NCBI GenBank assembly: GCA_902775135.1
Contig: CACYKY010000023.1
Coordinates: 1-50,892 of the forward strand
Direction of reading: 5' to 3'
Length of the DNA: 50,892 bases
DNA from: an uncultured Bacteroidota bacterium
GTDB taxonomy: Bacteria; Bacteroidota; Bacteroidia; Bacteroidales; P3
Both the position numbers and the translations under genes were made by a program. The notes under the pieces are model-generated. The model saw nothing but the letters and a program-made list of their open reading frames with translations. It had not been told where the DNA came from and made no database searches. Below, one piece after another: positions 1 to 11,340 of this stretch. Numbering within the stretch: position 1 is the first letter of the stretch; each line of letters begins with the position of its first letter.

Positions 1-109
1 GCGCTGCATTCGTGAAATAGTAGTCCCTCATCGGACTCTGGACGGTGTCCTGCGACCATCCAACCATCGCCGGCAGCACGGCCAGCAGAATCAATGTCAT
101 TCTTTTCAT
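1..109 (-). CDS. N-terminus of a secreted protein (cut by window edge)
   Basis: This is the first 36 codons of a minus-strand gene that runs off the left edge. Translation begins MKRMTLILLAVLPAMVGWSQ, a lysine/arginine start, a hydrophobic core and a small-residue cleavage site, i.e. a Sec signal peptide, followed by DTVQSPMRDYYF. The protein is therefore exported. Too little of the mature part is visible to name a family. The start is only 12 nt downstream of the stop of the next upstream minus-strand gene (stop at 122), so the two are probably cotranscribed. Confidence 0.7.
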   Translation of the reverse strand, partial: MKRMTLILLAVLPAMVGWSQDTVQSPMRDYYFTNAA

Positions 110-121
110 GATTTTTTGGTT

Positions 122-1525
122 TTATTTGTTAATGTTTTCATTGTCTTTTCTAGCATAATCACTGCACCGGAAGAGTACCGGGAGGTCTAGCTCCGTTACA
201 ACAATTGACAAAACCTCTGTTTCTGCTTTTATTATGGTGTAGTTTTTTCGATTCGGTTCAAAAGCACGACCTTTCTGTGATACTCTTGCTTGTATCTGTT
301 CTGAACATTCTTCAAACTGCGAGTTCACCACTCTCGCCATTCCCCAGTTATTCGCAAACTCTCCCATTGTCACAGTGTGATAGTCCTTACCGCCACACAA
401 GGACATTGGCTCATAAGAAATGTATGGACCATACTCATGTCCCGCAACGCTCCCTCCGATGGAAGGCAACAGAGTCGGGATATGCAGTATCTGATGGTAC
501 TGAGCCATGGCGTACTCCTTCGTAAGGAGAACGCTGATTTCATCCTGGTTTTTATCAATGCACAAGTCTTTCAGTTCAAAACATTCCGGAAAATAGCCCA
601 ATGTATGGAGTATGGCAATATGACACGAAGCAGGATTCTGTTTCCCGACAAAATGACATGCGTCCAGATAGGACCCATGCCTGTAGAAAGCATACACGTC
701 GTTCTTGCCTATAATTTTCTGAAGAAGGACTCTTCCGGTAGGCTGATCCGGTACCTTTACCATGTCTACAAATAGTGCCGGGGAAAAGAACGCAAGTCCC
801 TCGAGTCCGGTCTTAGGTATGAAGCACATCTGCACTTCCGTTTCGTTCTCGATCCGGGACGACACCACTACACTGTCCTTGATGCAGGCGATGTCGTCGA
901 ACTCGGCGTCGATGTTGGGTATATACATCCATTCCCGTCTCCAGTAGTTCATCGACGGGTCTATTCCGCCATAGAACACATCCACTATGTAGTCGCGTCC
1001 ATCCTCTCCCGTACCCACCATCGGCACATGCTTAGTGAGCGAGGTGGCGTAATAGGTCAGCTTCCTGAGCTCTTTGAACTCCTTGAACTTTATGTAGCTA
1101 ATCTGCATAGTCGACGGAGAAGATAAATCAGAAATATTAAAAAAACCCATAACTCCTATTTCACCCAAGGATTCCTCGTCGTACATGTTCCCGCAAAAAT
1201 AGAGTATGCCCCCCGAAATCTCCATGTCCTTGACATGTATCTTAGGGTGTGTCCTGACAAAAACGTTGGCAAGTCCCGAGGTGTCCATACGTCCAAAGAG
1301 GGACATGTCGGCATTTTCGTTGTACACTATCCACTCCTGGTACGGAGAAACTATACGGGCCAGAGAGAACTGGGTTGCCGATCCTTCCATCGACCGGATC
1401 ATCTCCTGTGCCTGAACCGTCGCTGATTGCAGCAGCATTGCCAGCAACAAGACAAATGCCGTCTTGATGCTATTCTTCGTTTTGCATATTGCCATGACTT
1501 TTCGAAGGTAAATATTTTTTCCCAT
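122..1525 (-). CDS. Secreted protein of unknown function
   Basis: An unrecognised exported protein of 467 aa. A signal peptide is clear (hydrophobic run TAFVLLLAMLLQSATVQAQ, cleavage after AQA/AQ). The mature part has no motif I can name; it is rich in short beta-like segments and aromatic residues and shows no lipobox and no T9SS tail, ending in DNENINK. The reading frame opens at 1525. An in-frame ATG at 1495 (MAICKTKN...) would give a more typical 30-residue signal peptide, so the true start could be either. Base composition is visibly AT-richer than the lptB/recQ region. It lies immediately upstream of another secreted-protein gene at the window edge, and 220 nt downstream of a lipoprotein gene, suggesting a cluster of envelope or secreted proteins of recent or accessory origin. 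Confidence 0.75.
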   Translation of the reverse strand: MGKNIYLRKVMAICKTKNSIKTAFVLLLAMLLQSATVQAQEMIRSMEGSATQFSLARIVSPYQEWIVYNENADMSLFGRMDTSGLANVFVRTHPKIHVKDMEISGGILYFCGNMYDEESLGEIGVMGFFNISDLSSPSTMQISYIKFKEFKELRKLTYYATSLTKHVPMVGTGEDGRDYIVDVFYGGIDPSMNYWRREWMYIPNIDAEFDDIACIKDSVVVSSRIENETEVQMCFIPKTGLEGLAFFSPALFVDMVKVPDQPTGRVLLQKIIGKNDVYAFYRHGSYLDACHFVGKQNPASCHIAILHTLGYFPECFELKDLCIDKNQDEISVLLTKEYAMAQYHQILHIPTLLPSIGGSVAGHEYGPYISYEPMSLCGGKDYHTVTMGEFANNWGMARVVNSQFEECSEQIQARVSQKGRAFEPNRKNYTIIKAETEVLSIVVTELDLPVLFRCSDYARKDNENINK

Positions 1526-1745
1526 AGTTTTATTATTTTTTTAAAAGATTAAACATTTTTTTGCAGCCACATTGGCCTCCCCTCCTTCCATGGTGCTGTA
1601 AAAAAAGGAAGGGCTTGTTCTTTTTATGCCCTTGCACTGTCGGCGCACCATGGTCTTGCTGCGCAAGGGCAGGGTTGGGTGAGTTTCATGGTTTTAAACG
1701 TTTGGTTCGACAATAGAGTTATTTTATCCGGATATTTTTTTAATA

Positions 1746-2150
1746 CTATTTGATTGCAACGCAGGTATATAATCCCGTGGATTTGTCGTAATCTATGGCA
1801 ACGGCATAGCCGTCTTTCTCCATTTTGTTTGCCCATTTAACGGCATCGTCATGGTCACTGGTTGTATAGGTGACGGTTTCCTTCATCGCGCTTTGCTTGT
1901 AGTTGTCGCCATGGAAGCTTACTTGATGTCCTTCTTCGGCCTGCGTAACCAACCAATCAAGGAACTCGTTCCACGACACATCATCCGTAAAAGACGCTTG
2001 CCGAGTCACACCATCAATAGTGTAGCAGACGGTTTTAACTGCCTGGTTGGAAACGACGTTCCAAGATTCAACCATTGTTTCTTTTTGGCAGCTCGCGGCT
2101 GCCATGCCCATCAATGTAATGATGGCTACAGTTCTGAAAATCTTTCTCAT
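1746..2150 (-). CDS. Small lipoprotein
   Basis: A 134-aa exported lipoprotein. The N-terminus MRKIFRTVAIITLMGMAAAS-C has a basic start, a hydrophobic core and a lipobox (AAAS-C), so Cys21 should be lipidated after signal peptidase II cleavage. The mature part of about 114 aa has no Cys cluster or repeat and no family I recognise. It contains a segment resembling a small alpha/beta fold (SFTDDVSWNEFLDWLVTQ). The gene starts 21 nt after the stop of the membrane-anchored protein at 2172-2660 and is probably the last member of the operon led by the ECF sigma factor. Composition is AT-richer than the sigma factor gene. Confidence 0.75.
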   Translation of the reverse strand: MRKIFRTVAIITLMGMAAASCQKETMVESWNVVSNQAVKTVCYTIDGVTRQASFTDDVSWNEFLDWLVTQAEEGHQVSFHGDNYKQSAMKETVTYTTSDHDDAVKWANKMEKDGYAVAIDYDKSTGLYTCVAIK

Positions 2151-2171
2151 TTCATTTATTGTTTTTGTTAG

Positions 2172-2660
2172 TTAGTCTTCAAATCCTAAACCAAATTGGT
2201 GGCTATTGACGGCAAGCTGTTCAGCTTCGGTTTCAGTGTGGAAAATACTTACCGTTCTATTTAATATTGAAATAGATGCGACATCGTTAATAACACTTTC
2301 ACTTTCTTTCAATTGGAGGGAAGGATTACCTTTTGTGACATGCCTGATAATCACCATATCATTTCCATTATTGATTTTTTCCTGGATGAAATCAGGCAAT
2401 TCGGGAACATTAAAGTCACTACAAAGCGTGTCCCACCCCTCGGCGTCGAGGGCGGAGAGGGTGGTGACATCGACGGCGACGGTGTCGTTGACACGGAAGT
2501 CCTCGATGTAGGCCACGGTGAGGTGGGGGTTGCCGGCATAGCGGCGGTAGAGGTCGCTGACACGCTGGGCGGCGGCATAGCGAGGCAACCACAGGGCCAG
2601 CCCCACCGCCACAAGGCAGAGGGCCACAACAAGCATCCATATGAACCGGCGGCGATTCAT
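2172..2660 (-). CDS. Membrane-anchored protein of sigma-factor cassette
   Basis: A 162-aa protein with a short basic N-terminus (MNRRRF) and one strong transmembrane helix at about residues 7-28 (IWMLVVALCLVAVGLALWL), followed by an extracytoplasmic domain of about 130 aa. No known domain was recognised. Its start overlaps the stop of the upstream 105-aa protein by ATGA (2657-2660), implying translational coupling with the sigma factor cassette. The first half is strongly GC-rich and the last ~80 codons (2172-2425) are clearly AT-rich, an internal composition break that may mark recombination. A role as periplasmic sensor or partner of the anti-sigma-like protein is inference from position only. 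Confidence 0.7.
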   Translation of the reverse strand: MNRRRFIWMLVVALCLVAVGLALWLPRYAAAQRVSDLYRRYAGNPHLTVAYIEDFRVNDTVAVDVTTLSALDAEGWDTLCSDFNVPELPDFIQEKINNGNDMVIIRHVTKGNPSLQLKESESVINDVASISILNRTVSIFHTETEAEQLAVNSHQFGLGFED

Positions 2661-2974
2661 GCCATAGGAAGGCTTTGGTTTTCGATAGCATAGCAGGCGG
2701 CAAGGTAGGCCTCATGGGGGTCGCCGGTGGAGGTGATGACGCCATGGGGCGCGGAGAGCCTGACGACCGAAGGCACAGCTACGGCGAGGACCAGCAGCAG
2801 GGCTGCAAGCACCAGGCGGCGGCGCACGGCAGCATGGGCCCGGCGGCGCAGCCACCGGCGGTTGTCGTCGCCATAGGCAGCCTCGATTTGCTCGACAGGA
2901 CCGCCGACGGCCGGTCGCAGCAGGGCGGAGGTGATCGCAAGGCGACGAAGGTCTTTTTCCTGAATGGTGTTCAT
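2657..2974 (-). CDS. Putative anti-sigma-like single-TM protein
   Basis: A 105-aa protein with an N-terminal cytoplasmic segment of about 52 residues, one transmembrane helix (LVLAALLLVLAVAVPSVV, about residues 54-71) and a short outside tail. An arginine-rich stretch precedes the helix (RRWLRRRAHAAVRRR), which fits N-in topology. The start chosen is the ATG at 2974, which overlaps the sigma factor stop as ATGA; the frame stays open further upstream but that part is a shadow of the sigma gene. Small single-TM proteins directly behind and overlapping ECF sigma genes are commonly anti-sigma factors. No canonical zinc anti-sigma motif (HxxxCxxC) is present, so the assignment rests on context and topology. 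Confidence 0.65.
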   Translation of the reverse strand: MNTIQEKDLRRLAITSALLRPAVGGPVEQIEAAYGDDNRRWLRRRAHAAVRRRLVLAALLLVLAVAVPSVVRLSAPHGVITSTGDPHEAYLAACYAIENQSLPMA

Positions 2975-3462
2975 AGGCGTAGGTTTTTTCTGTAACGTTG
3001 TTTCATTTTTTCTATCATGCGGCGGTAGCGTTTGGTGACGGCGGAGCGGCTCAGACCCAAGCGTTGGGCACTCTCGGCGTTGGAGTAGCCCTGGAGCAGG
3101 AGGTCCAGGAGGTTGCGCTCGGTGTCGTCGAGGTCCTCGGCCAGTTCCTCGATGCTTTCGCGCAGCAGCTCCGGGGAGACGTCGTCGGGCATGTCGACGC
3201 TGAGGGGCAGCAGGGAGGGCCCGAGCAGGCGACGGTGGCGCTTGTAGACACCGCGACAGCGGCCGCGCAGCCATTGCCGCTGCTGCCGAGGACTGAAGGA
3301 GGGGTCGAAGAGGTCGATGGCGGACCAGAGGTCGATAAAGACCTCGTGCAACAACTCGGCGAAGAGGCGCTGGTCGGTGCCGGAATAGTACCAGCAGCGT
3401 TCGCGCAGCAGGTCGATGTTGTCGCTGACCAGTTGTCTGTATGTCCGTTCGGCGCTGTCCAT
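2971..3462 (-). CDS. ECF-type RNA polymerase sigma factor
   Basis: A 163-aa sigma-70 family protein of the ECF (group 4) type, which directs RNA polymerase to a small regulon. An N-terminal sigma-2-like region (residues ~1-80, with RLFAELLHEVFIDLWSAI) is followed by a sigma-4 helix-turn-helix at the C-terminus (LLQGYSNAESAQRLGLSRSA, then a basic recognition segment KRYRRMIEKMKQRYRKN). The start chosen is ATG 3462 (MDSAERTYRQL), giving normal ECF length. The frame continues to 3588, but that extension is AT-rich leader sequence. The stop overlaps the next gene by ATGA, and that gene overlaps the following one in the same way, so the three proteins are made in coupled fashion. An inverted repeat upstream (3606-3639) may be part of its control. 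Confidence 0.8.
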   Translation of the reverse strand: MDSAERTYRQLVSDNIDLLRERCWYYSGTDQRLFAELLHEVFIDLWSAIDLFDPSFSPRQQRQWLRGRCRGVYKRHRRLLGPSLLPLSVDMPDDVSPELLRESIEELAEDLDDTERNLLDLLLQGYSNAESAQRLGLSRSAVTKRYRRMIEKMKQRYRKNLRL

Positions 3463-3605
3463 CACATTGAGGGGTCCGTTTTTTTGTTTACTCTCTTTCC
3501 CCTTTTTTGGGGGATGAGAAAAAATTTCCTCACATATATAATAGCCAAAAACATGCCGAAAATTTACCGAGGGGGTCGTTTTTAACATTATTTAACTATA
3601 TTTTC

Positions 3606-3639
3606 ACCGTTTTTTATCCGCAGGTGGATAAAAAACGGT
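3606..3639. repeat. Perfect 14-bp inverted repeat upstream of sigma gene
   Basis: Arms ACCGTTTTTTATCC (3606-3619) and GGATAAAAAACGGT (3626-3639) are exact reverse complements with a 6-nt spacer. It lies in the roughly 317-nt gene-free stretch between the sigma factor start (3462) and the small protein at 3780; apart from this and AT-rich promoter-like DNA nothing else was seen there. It could be a regulator-binding site or an RNA hairpin. The T runs are inside the stem, so it is not a classical terminator. Confidence 0.6.
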
Positions 3640-3779
3640 TACACATGATGGATCGGCAGGACGAGTCGGACAGGGGGAAAGAAATGTTAAATTTTCATAC
3701 CGGCACAATTTTATTTTGAAAGTAGAGTTATTAAAGAGAAAAAAATAACCAACCTATTGTTCAACATATAAAGGCGCGT

Positions 3780-3941
3780 ATGATGCAGGAATACGAATTC
3801 ACCCATGCGGACACATTTCCGACCTCTGCAAGCACAAGCATACAACCCTCGGAGCAGATACTCCAGAACATTCTGAGTTTTGCCCGCTGCTGCCAGAACG
3901 TTGAGGCAGGAGGATTGAAGATGAAGCTCTTCCTGAACTGA
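3780..3941 (+). CDS. Conserved-looking 53-aa small protein
   Basis: A short gene on the plus strand encoding 53 residues, starting ATG ATG at 3780 and ending TGA at 3939-3941. The product begins MMQEYEFTHADTFPTSAST and ends in a region with protein-like character: PSEQILQNILSFARCCQNVE, then a basic/hydrophobic tail finishing KLFLN. From memory, Bacteroidales genomes carry many 50-80 residue proteins with a tail of the form PSxxxLxxIxxFA...LN; I cannot verify this without a search. No signal peptide or TM helix, so probably cytoplasmic. Codon use is balanced and unlike the reverse strand. The lptB terminator stem lies 40 nt downstream. Function unknown. Confidence 0.55.
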   Translation: MMQEYEFTHADTFPTSASTSIQPSEQILQNILSFARCCQNVEAGGLKMKLFLN

Positions 3942-3960
3942 AAGACAAGGAAGGCGGCAG

Positions 3961-4018
3961 AGAAAAAAGAACAGAAAAGCACCGAGCCCCGACCGTCGGA
4001 AGACAGTCGGGGCTCGGT
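3961..4018 (-). terminator. Rho-independent terminator of lptB
   Basis: A 17-bp stem with one mismatch (arms 3981-3997 and 4002-4018, loop GGAA) lies 50 nt beyond the lptB stop. Read on the minus strand the stem is followed by a U-rich tract (complement of 3961-3980). A very strong intrinsic terminator for the kdsD-lptB transcript; it also separates it from the convergent small gene. Confidence 0.85.
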
Positions 4019-4067
4019 GTGTGACCATACATGCAAGGGTGCATGCGTGTGTGCCGCGAGCGGAGGG

Positions 4068-4946
<879 letters not shown>

Positions 4947-4965
4947 TGACTGGTTGTTGCGTTGG

Positions 4966-5928
4966 TTAAATAATACCCTCCCTGAGGATGTCGTGGATGT
5001 GGACGATGCCGAGGTAGTGGCCGTCGGCGTCGGTGACGATGAGCTGGGTGATGGAGTTCTGGCGCATCATCTGGAGGGCGTTGACGGCGTATTCGGAGTC
5101 GAGGATGGTGCGGGGGTTGGGGTGCATGATGTCGGCGGCGGTGGAGGGCGAGTGGTAGGTCTGCATCATACGGCGCAGGTCGCCGTCGGTGATGATGCCG
5201 CGAATGGCGCCGCCTTCGGTGACCACAGCGCAACCGAGGCGCTTGGAGGTCATCTCGATGATGGTGTCGTCGACAGAGGTGGAGGGCGACACCTCGGGGC
5301 GCTCGTTCTGGATGTAGAGGTCGGCCACGCGGAGGTAGAGCTGCTTGCCGAGGGCGCCGCCGGGATGGAAGCGCGCAAAGTCGCGGGCGGAGAAGTTGCG
5401 GCACTCGATGAGGGCCACAGCCAAAGCGTCGCCCATCACGAGCTGGGCGGTGGTGCTGGAAGTGGGGGCGAGGTTGTTGGGGCACGCCTCGTGCTCCACG
5501 GTGGTGTCGAGGACGATGTCGGCCTCGTGAGCCAGGAAGGAGTCGGTGTTGCCGACGATGGCTATGAGGGTGTTGCCGAAATTCTTGATCAGCGGCACGA
5601 GGACCTTGATTTCGGGGGTGTTGCCGCTCTTGGAGATGCAGATGACCACGTCGCCGGGACGCACCATGCCGAGGTCGCCGTGGATGGCGTCGGCGGCATG
5701 GAGGAAGAGGGCCGGGGTGCCGGTGGAGTTGAGGGTGGAGACAATCTTGACGGCGATGTTGGCGCTCTTGCCGATACCGGTCACAACCACACGTCCGGAG
5801 GCCGAAAAAAGCGTTTCTACGGCCTTGGAAAAACTATCTCCGATGAGGTTTTGGAGATTTTCTATAGCTTTTTTCTCATCATTAATTACCTGAATGGCAA
5901 TCTGTTGTATCTCTTCGCGACTCTTCAC
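4966..5928 (-). CDS. kdsD: D-arabinose-5-phosphate isomerase
   Basis: Converts ribulose-5-phosphate to arabinose-5-phosphate, the first committed step of Kdo synthesis for LPS. The 320-aa protein has the standard KpsF/GutQ architecture: an N-terminal SIS sugar-isomerase domain (about 30-190, with [15 protein letters not shown], the loop ISKSGNTPE, and [10 protein letters not shown] near the end), followed by two CBS domains (about 205-320, with [10 protein letters not shown] and a C-terminal [13 protein letters not shown]). The start is a GTG at 5928. It is followed 19 nt later by lptB, so the pair forms an LPS biogenesis operon. It is divergent from recQ, sharing a 90-nt AT-rich promoter region. 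Family members act as cytoplasmic tetramers. Confidence 0.94.
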   Translation of the reverse strand: MKSREEIQQIAIQVINDEKKAIENLQNLIGDSFSKAVETLFSASGRVVVTGIGKSANIAVKIVSTLNSTGTPALFLHAADAIHGDLGMVRPGDVVICISKSGNTPEIKVLVPLIKNFGNTLIAIVGNTDSFLAHEADIVLDTTVEHEACPNNLAPTSSTTAQLVMGDALAVALIECRNFSARDFARFHPGGALGKQLYLRVADLYIQNERPEVSPSTSVDDTIIEMTSKRLGCAVVTEGGAIRGIITDGDLRRMMQTYHSPSTAADIMHPNPRTILDSEYAVNALQMMRQNSITQLIVTDADGHYLGIVHIHDILREGII

Positions 5929-5939
5929 GATTATTTTTT

Positions 5940-5971
5940 TTTGGTTAATTCAAATTTTTTGACTACCTTTG
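5940..5971 (+). promoter_or_regulatory. Bacteroides-type promoter of recQ
   Basis: TTTG at 5940-5943 and TACCTTTG at 5964-5971, 20 nt apart, match the primary sigma pattern TTTG-N19/20-TAnnTTTG known for Bacteroides. It points at the recQ start codon 47 nt downstream. Confidence 0.7.
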
Positions 5972-6018
5972 TAAAACTGAAAACTATAACGCTCATTTGC
6001 GTCAATTATTGTGAAAAG

Positions 6019-8223
<2,205 letters not shown>

Positions 8224-8293
8224 CCTCCCTCCACCTCCGCGCAACTGCCCCCCCATCTGCATCTTGTTGACAGGACAAACACCCTATATATTA

Positions 8294-11188
8294 ATGAAAA
8301 GAATACAGACAGAAGGCACAAAGGCATCCAACGCTGCTGGCGTTGGTGTTAGCGCTTTGCTTGTTCTTCTCGCTCTGTTGTCCTTTTCTTTTCCGCTCCG
8401 CGCCCAGCAGCCTGTGCTTCCCTTCACCAACCTTGTCAACGGAGACACCACCTATTTCTTCAACCTGCATCCCCTTCCCGGCAGCAAAGACCTCGACTAT
8501 GACAACTGGTCCGAAAGTCTCGACAGCTGGGTGGTGTTTCTTTCTTCCTACGACAGCACCGACTTCATCGTGAACATTAGCGGGAAATGCGGGATGGCCC
8601 CCAGCCCCATACACGGGCATATCGACATCTGGGATGGTGACCCCATGTATGGGACGCGCGTCGTCTACAACTTCTCCGACAGCACCCTGACAGATACCAT
8701 CCGCATTCATGGCCACCGCCTCACCATGCACATACAATACGACGCCTATTCCCTCAACAATTCCTACTCCAGGCAGCGCCATATAGGGGTTCAATGGGCA
8801 TCGGCCACCCAAAACTATCAATGGTTCGAGCATAACGGCGAACCACAACCCTATAGTTGCACCGGACCATCATGGTTCCTGTTATCGAACAGCATCACTT
8901 CCAGCCAAGCCCTACTCACCGTTACAAACCGAGATTCCACGACCATCATGCGCTTCCTCGGAGCCGACACACCCCTCACCTCCGACAGCATTCTCCTGAC
9001 GGGGCTTTCGCCCAACACGCGCTACTACATCACCATCTACGATTCCTCCACCATCAACACCCCCTGGTGTTGGAAACGCTGCTACTTCACCACCCTCCCC
9101 GAAAGTCACCATGGAATCCCCAACTTCGAAGACCTATCCTCCAACTATGTCCAGGGGATCAGCAACAACACCGCCGGCTTCCTTTGCTGCGACCCGGAGT
9201 ACTCTGCTTTCTCGTACCATACACTGAACCACGACACCCTTGCAACCGACGGCATCTGCTACGACCGGCTACGCGTGGTGCCACCAGGCAAAACCTGGTC
9301 CATACGACTGGGCAACTGGCTTCTACGCGACAGCGAATCCATCGAATACCATCTCCATGTCGACACCAACGACTATTCGCTCATCATGCTCTACTATGCC
9401 GCCGTGCTGCAAAATCCCGACCACAGTCCCAGCTGCCAACCCCGATTCATGATGCAGATATTGGACAGTAGCGGCACCGTAATCGACCCCCAATGCGGCT
9501 CCGCCGACTTTGTTGCCAGCGGGGACCTGGGGTGGTACTCAGTCCCTCCCGAGGTGCTGTGGAAAGACTGGACCACCGTGGGCATCAACCTCATCCCCTA
9601 CCATGGTCAGGACATCTGTCTGAGGTTCACCACTGCCGACTGCTGCCAGGGAGGCCATTTCGGCTATGCCTACTTCTACGCCGAATGCCAGCAGCCCATA
9701 GCCACAGCCGAACTGTGCGGCAACGTGGACACCAACACCTTTACCGCCCCCGACGGATTCTACTACCTCTGGTATGTAGGCAACGACACCGCCGACAGCA
9801 TCTCCTCCTCCCAAACGGTCACCTATCCCACCAACGAAGGCACCATCCGCTGCCGCCTCTCCTACATCGAGAACCCCTCCTGCTACCTCACCATGAACAC
9901 CTATATCAGCAACTACTGGCCCTGGGCCGAGATAGACACCCTGCGCACCATCTCGCACGGCTGCATGGGCTACGAGGTGCAGTTCGCCAACCGCAGCACC
10001 ATCCTGGGCAACGACAGCCTGCCCCTCCCCGACCGCCCACCATGCCACCAAGCCCGGTGGGATTTCGGCGACGGCGACACCTCGTCCGACTATTCCCCGA
10101 CACACCTCTACTTGCAACCCGGCACCTACACCGTCACCCTCATCGCCTCGCTCTACGGTGATTGCACAGACACCACCCAGTTCACCATCAACTACACCGG
10201 CCCCGGATATGTCGAAACCACACTTCCCGTCGACACCTTCTGCTACAACAGTACCTACCAGTGGTATAGTTTCGAGGTCGGGAACCCCTACATCACCGCC
10301 CCCACCGAATATTCCCTCCGCCGACTGGTGGGATTCACCTCCGACGGATGCGACTCCTTCCTCGTCCAGCCGCTCCTCCAGTTGCCGCCCGACTCCACCC
10401 TGGACATCCTCCAACAACCCAACTGCAACGGCAGCCGCTATTGGCTCACCGCCGTCACAGCATGCCCCGTGGTCGAATGGAGTTCCGCCGCCTACGACAG
10501 CCTCCTCGACGGCAACGAGCACGACCGCGTCGTTTGGGTGGAACCCGCCGACGACGGAGCCGTCTATACCCTCACCTCCTTCCACATCTATCGCGGCGAC
10601 AGTCTCTTCTGCCCCACTTCGAAAAGCATCGGGCTCCACCTCATCAATCCGCCCAACGCCGCCCTCAAGGTAGCACCCACAGTCCTCTCCTACGCCAATC
10701 TCGAGGTGACGGCCACCGACGTCAGCGCCGACTTCCCCACACGCCAATGGTCGGTCTGCCCCTATCCCTTTGGCGACACCCTCCGCCTCATCGAAACCAC
10801 ACGCACGCTCCACTACACCGCCTCCGCCGACCTCGATAGCCTCGTCGTGCTGCTGGCTGTCAGCAACGGCGTCTGTTTCGACACGGCAACGGCCACCCTC
10901 CCCATGGTCCGCTCCGCCCTGTGGATCCCCAACATCTTCACCCCTTCTCAACCATCCAACAACCGCTTCATCATCGTCGGCGGCAACATCCAGGAAGGGA
11001 CACTGACCGTCTACAACCGGTTGGGCCTTGAAGTCTACACCACCACCGACCCCGCCGCCGGGTGGGACGGCACTCACAACGGCACCCCCTGTCCCCAGGG
11101 GGCCTACCCTTGGCATTTCCGCTACCGCACCACCATCGACCCCGACCGGTGGCACGAAACCACGGGCACCGTCACCCTCATCCGATAA
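8294..11188 (+). CDS. Large secreted T9SS type-B cargo protein with PKD domain
   Basis: A 964-aa surface or secreted protein. The N-terminus has a long signal peptide (basic MKRIQTEGTK..., hydrophobic LLVLLALLSFSFPLRAQ). Start at ATG 8294; an upstream in-frame ATG at 8264 would misplace the signal peptide. The middle holds beta-sandwich modules with many Cys and Trp residues. A PKD domain lies around residues 575-640 (RWDFGDGDTSSDYSPTHLY, then PGTYTVTL). The C-terminus is a gliding-motility/CHU_C domain (WIPNIFTPSQPSNNRF, VYNRLGLEVY, GWDG, CPQGAYPWHFRYR), the type-B sorting signal for T9SS export. It follows recQ by 70 nt and precedes the thiamine operon promoter. Enzymatic function is not apparent; adhesion or matrix binding is inferred from domain content. 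Confidence 0.88.
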   Translation: MKRIQTEGTKASNAAGVGVSALLVLLALLSFSFPLRAQQPVLPFTNLVNGDTTYFFNLHPLPGSKDLDYDNWSESLDSWVVFLSSYDSTDFIVNISGKCGMAPSPIHGHIDIWDGDPMYGTRVVYNFSDSTLTDTIRIHGHRLTMHIQYDAYSLNNSYSRQRHIGVQWASATQNYQWFEHNGEPQPYSCTGPSWFLLSNSITSSQALLTVTNRDSTTIMRFLGADTPLTSDSILLTGLSPNTRYYITIYDSSTINTPWCWKRCYFTTLPESHHGIPNFEDLSSNYVQGISNNTAGFLCCDPEYSAFSYHTLNHDTLATDGICYDRLRVVPPGKTWSIRLGNWLLRDSESIEYHLHVDTNDYSLIMLYYAAVLQNPDHSPSCQPRFMMQILDSSGTVIDPQCGSADFVASGDLGWYSVPPEVLWKDWTTVGINLIPYHGQDICLRFTTADCCQGGHFGYAYFYAECQQPIATAELCGNVDTNTFTAPDGFYYLWYVGNDTADSISSSQTVTYPTNEGTIRCRLSYIENPSCYLTMNTYISNYWPWAEIDTLRTISHGCMGYEVQFANRSTILGNDSLPLPDRPPCHQARWDFGDGDTSSDYSPTHLYLQPGTYTVTLIASLYGDCTDTTQFTINYTGPGYVETTLPVDTFCYNSTYQWYSFEVGNPYITAPTEYSLRRLVGFTSDGCDSFLVQPLLQLPPDSTLDILQQPNCNGSRYWLTAVTACPVVEWSSAAYDSLLDGNEHDRVVWVEPADDGAVYTLTSFHIYRGDSLFCPTSKSIGLHLINPPNAALKVAPTVLSYANLEVTATDVSADFPTRQWSVCPYPFGDTLRLIETTRTLHYTASADLDSLVVLLAVSNGVCFDTATATLPMVRSALWIPNIFTPSQPSNNRFIIVGGNIQEGTLTVYNRLGLEVYTTTDPAAGWDGTHNGTPCPQGAYPWHFRYRTTIDPDRWHETTGTVTLIR

Positions 11189-11218
11189 CTTTTTTTTCTC
11201 CATATTGGAAAATAGTTG

Positions 11219-11226
11219 TATCTTTG
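11219..11226 (+). promoter_or_regulatory. -7 element of the thiamine operon promoter
   Basis: TATCTTTG matches TAnnTTTG exactly; a T-rich stretch (11191-11199) sits where the -33 box is expected but is not an exact TTTG. Transcription would begin near 11233, directly ahead of the riboswitch. Confidence 0.6.
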
Positions 11227-11239
11227 CACCAGATTCAAC

Positions 11240-11335
11240 GAGCATAGGGGTGCTCTTATGTTGCTCACAGTGAGCGCAGAGAAGCTGAGAACATACCCTT
11301 CAAACTTGATCGGGATAATGCCCGCGTAAGGAAAT
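11240..11335 (+). ncRNA. TPP riboswitch (THI element)
   Basis: All conserved blocks of the thiamine pyrophosphate aptamer are present in order: AGGGGTGC (11246-11253), a variable P3 stem-loop (GCTCAC-agt-GAGC), GCTGAGAACATACCCTT (11284-11300), then CTTGATCGGGATAATGCCCG (11305-11324) and the closing GCGTAAGGAA. The aptamer ends only a few nucleotides before the receptor start codon at 11341, leaving no room for a separate terminator hairpin, so control of translation initiation (start-site occlusion when TPP is bound) is the likely mode. It governs the receptor, pnuT and pyrophosphokinase genes. Confidence 0.95.
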
Positions 11336-11340
11336 GAATT

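Noticed and set aside
1628..1670. 8-bp inverted repeat GCCCTTGC/GCAAGGGC between two minus-strand genes
   Set aside because: 27-nt spacer and no T tract on either strand; too weak to call a terminator.
4954..6018. Long upstream extension of the recQ frame
   Set aside because: It runs antisense through kdsD; RecQ family similarity begins only at 6019 and a consensus promoter sits at 5940-5971.
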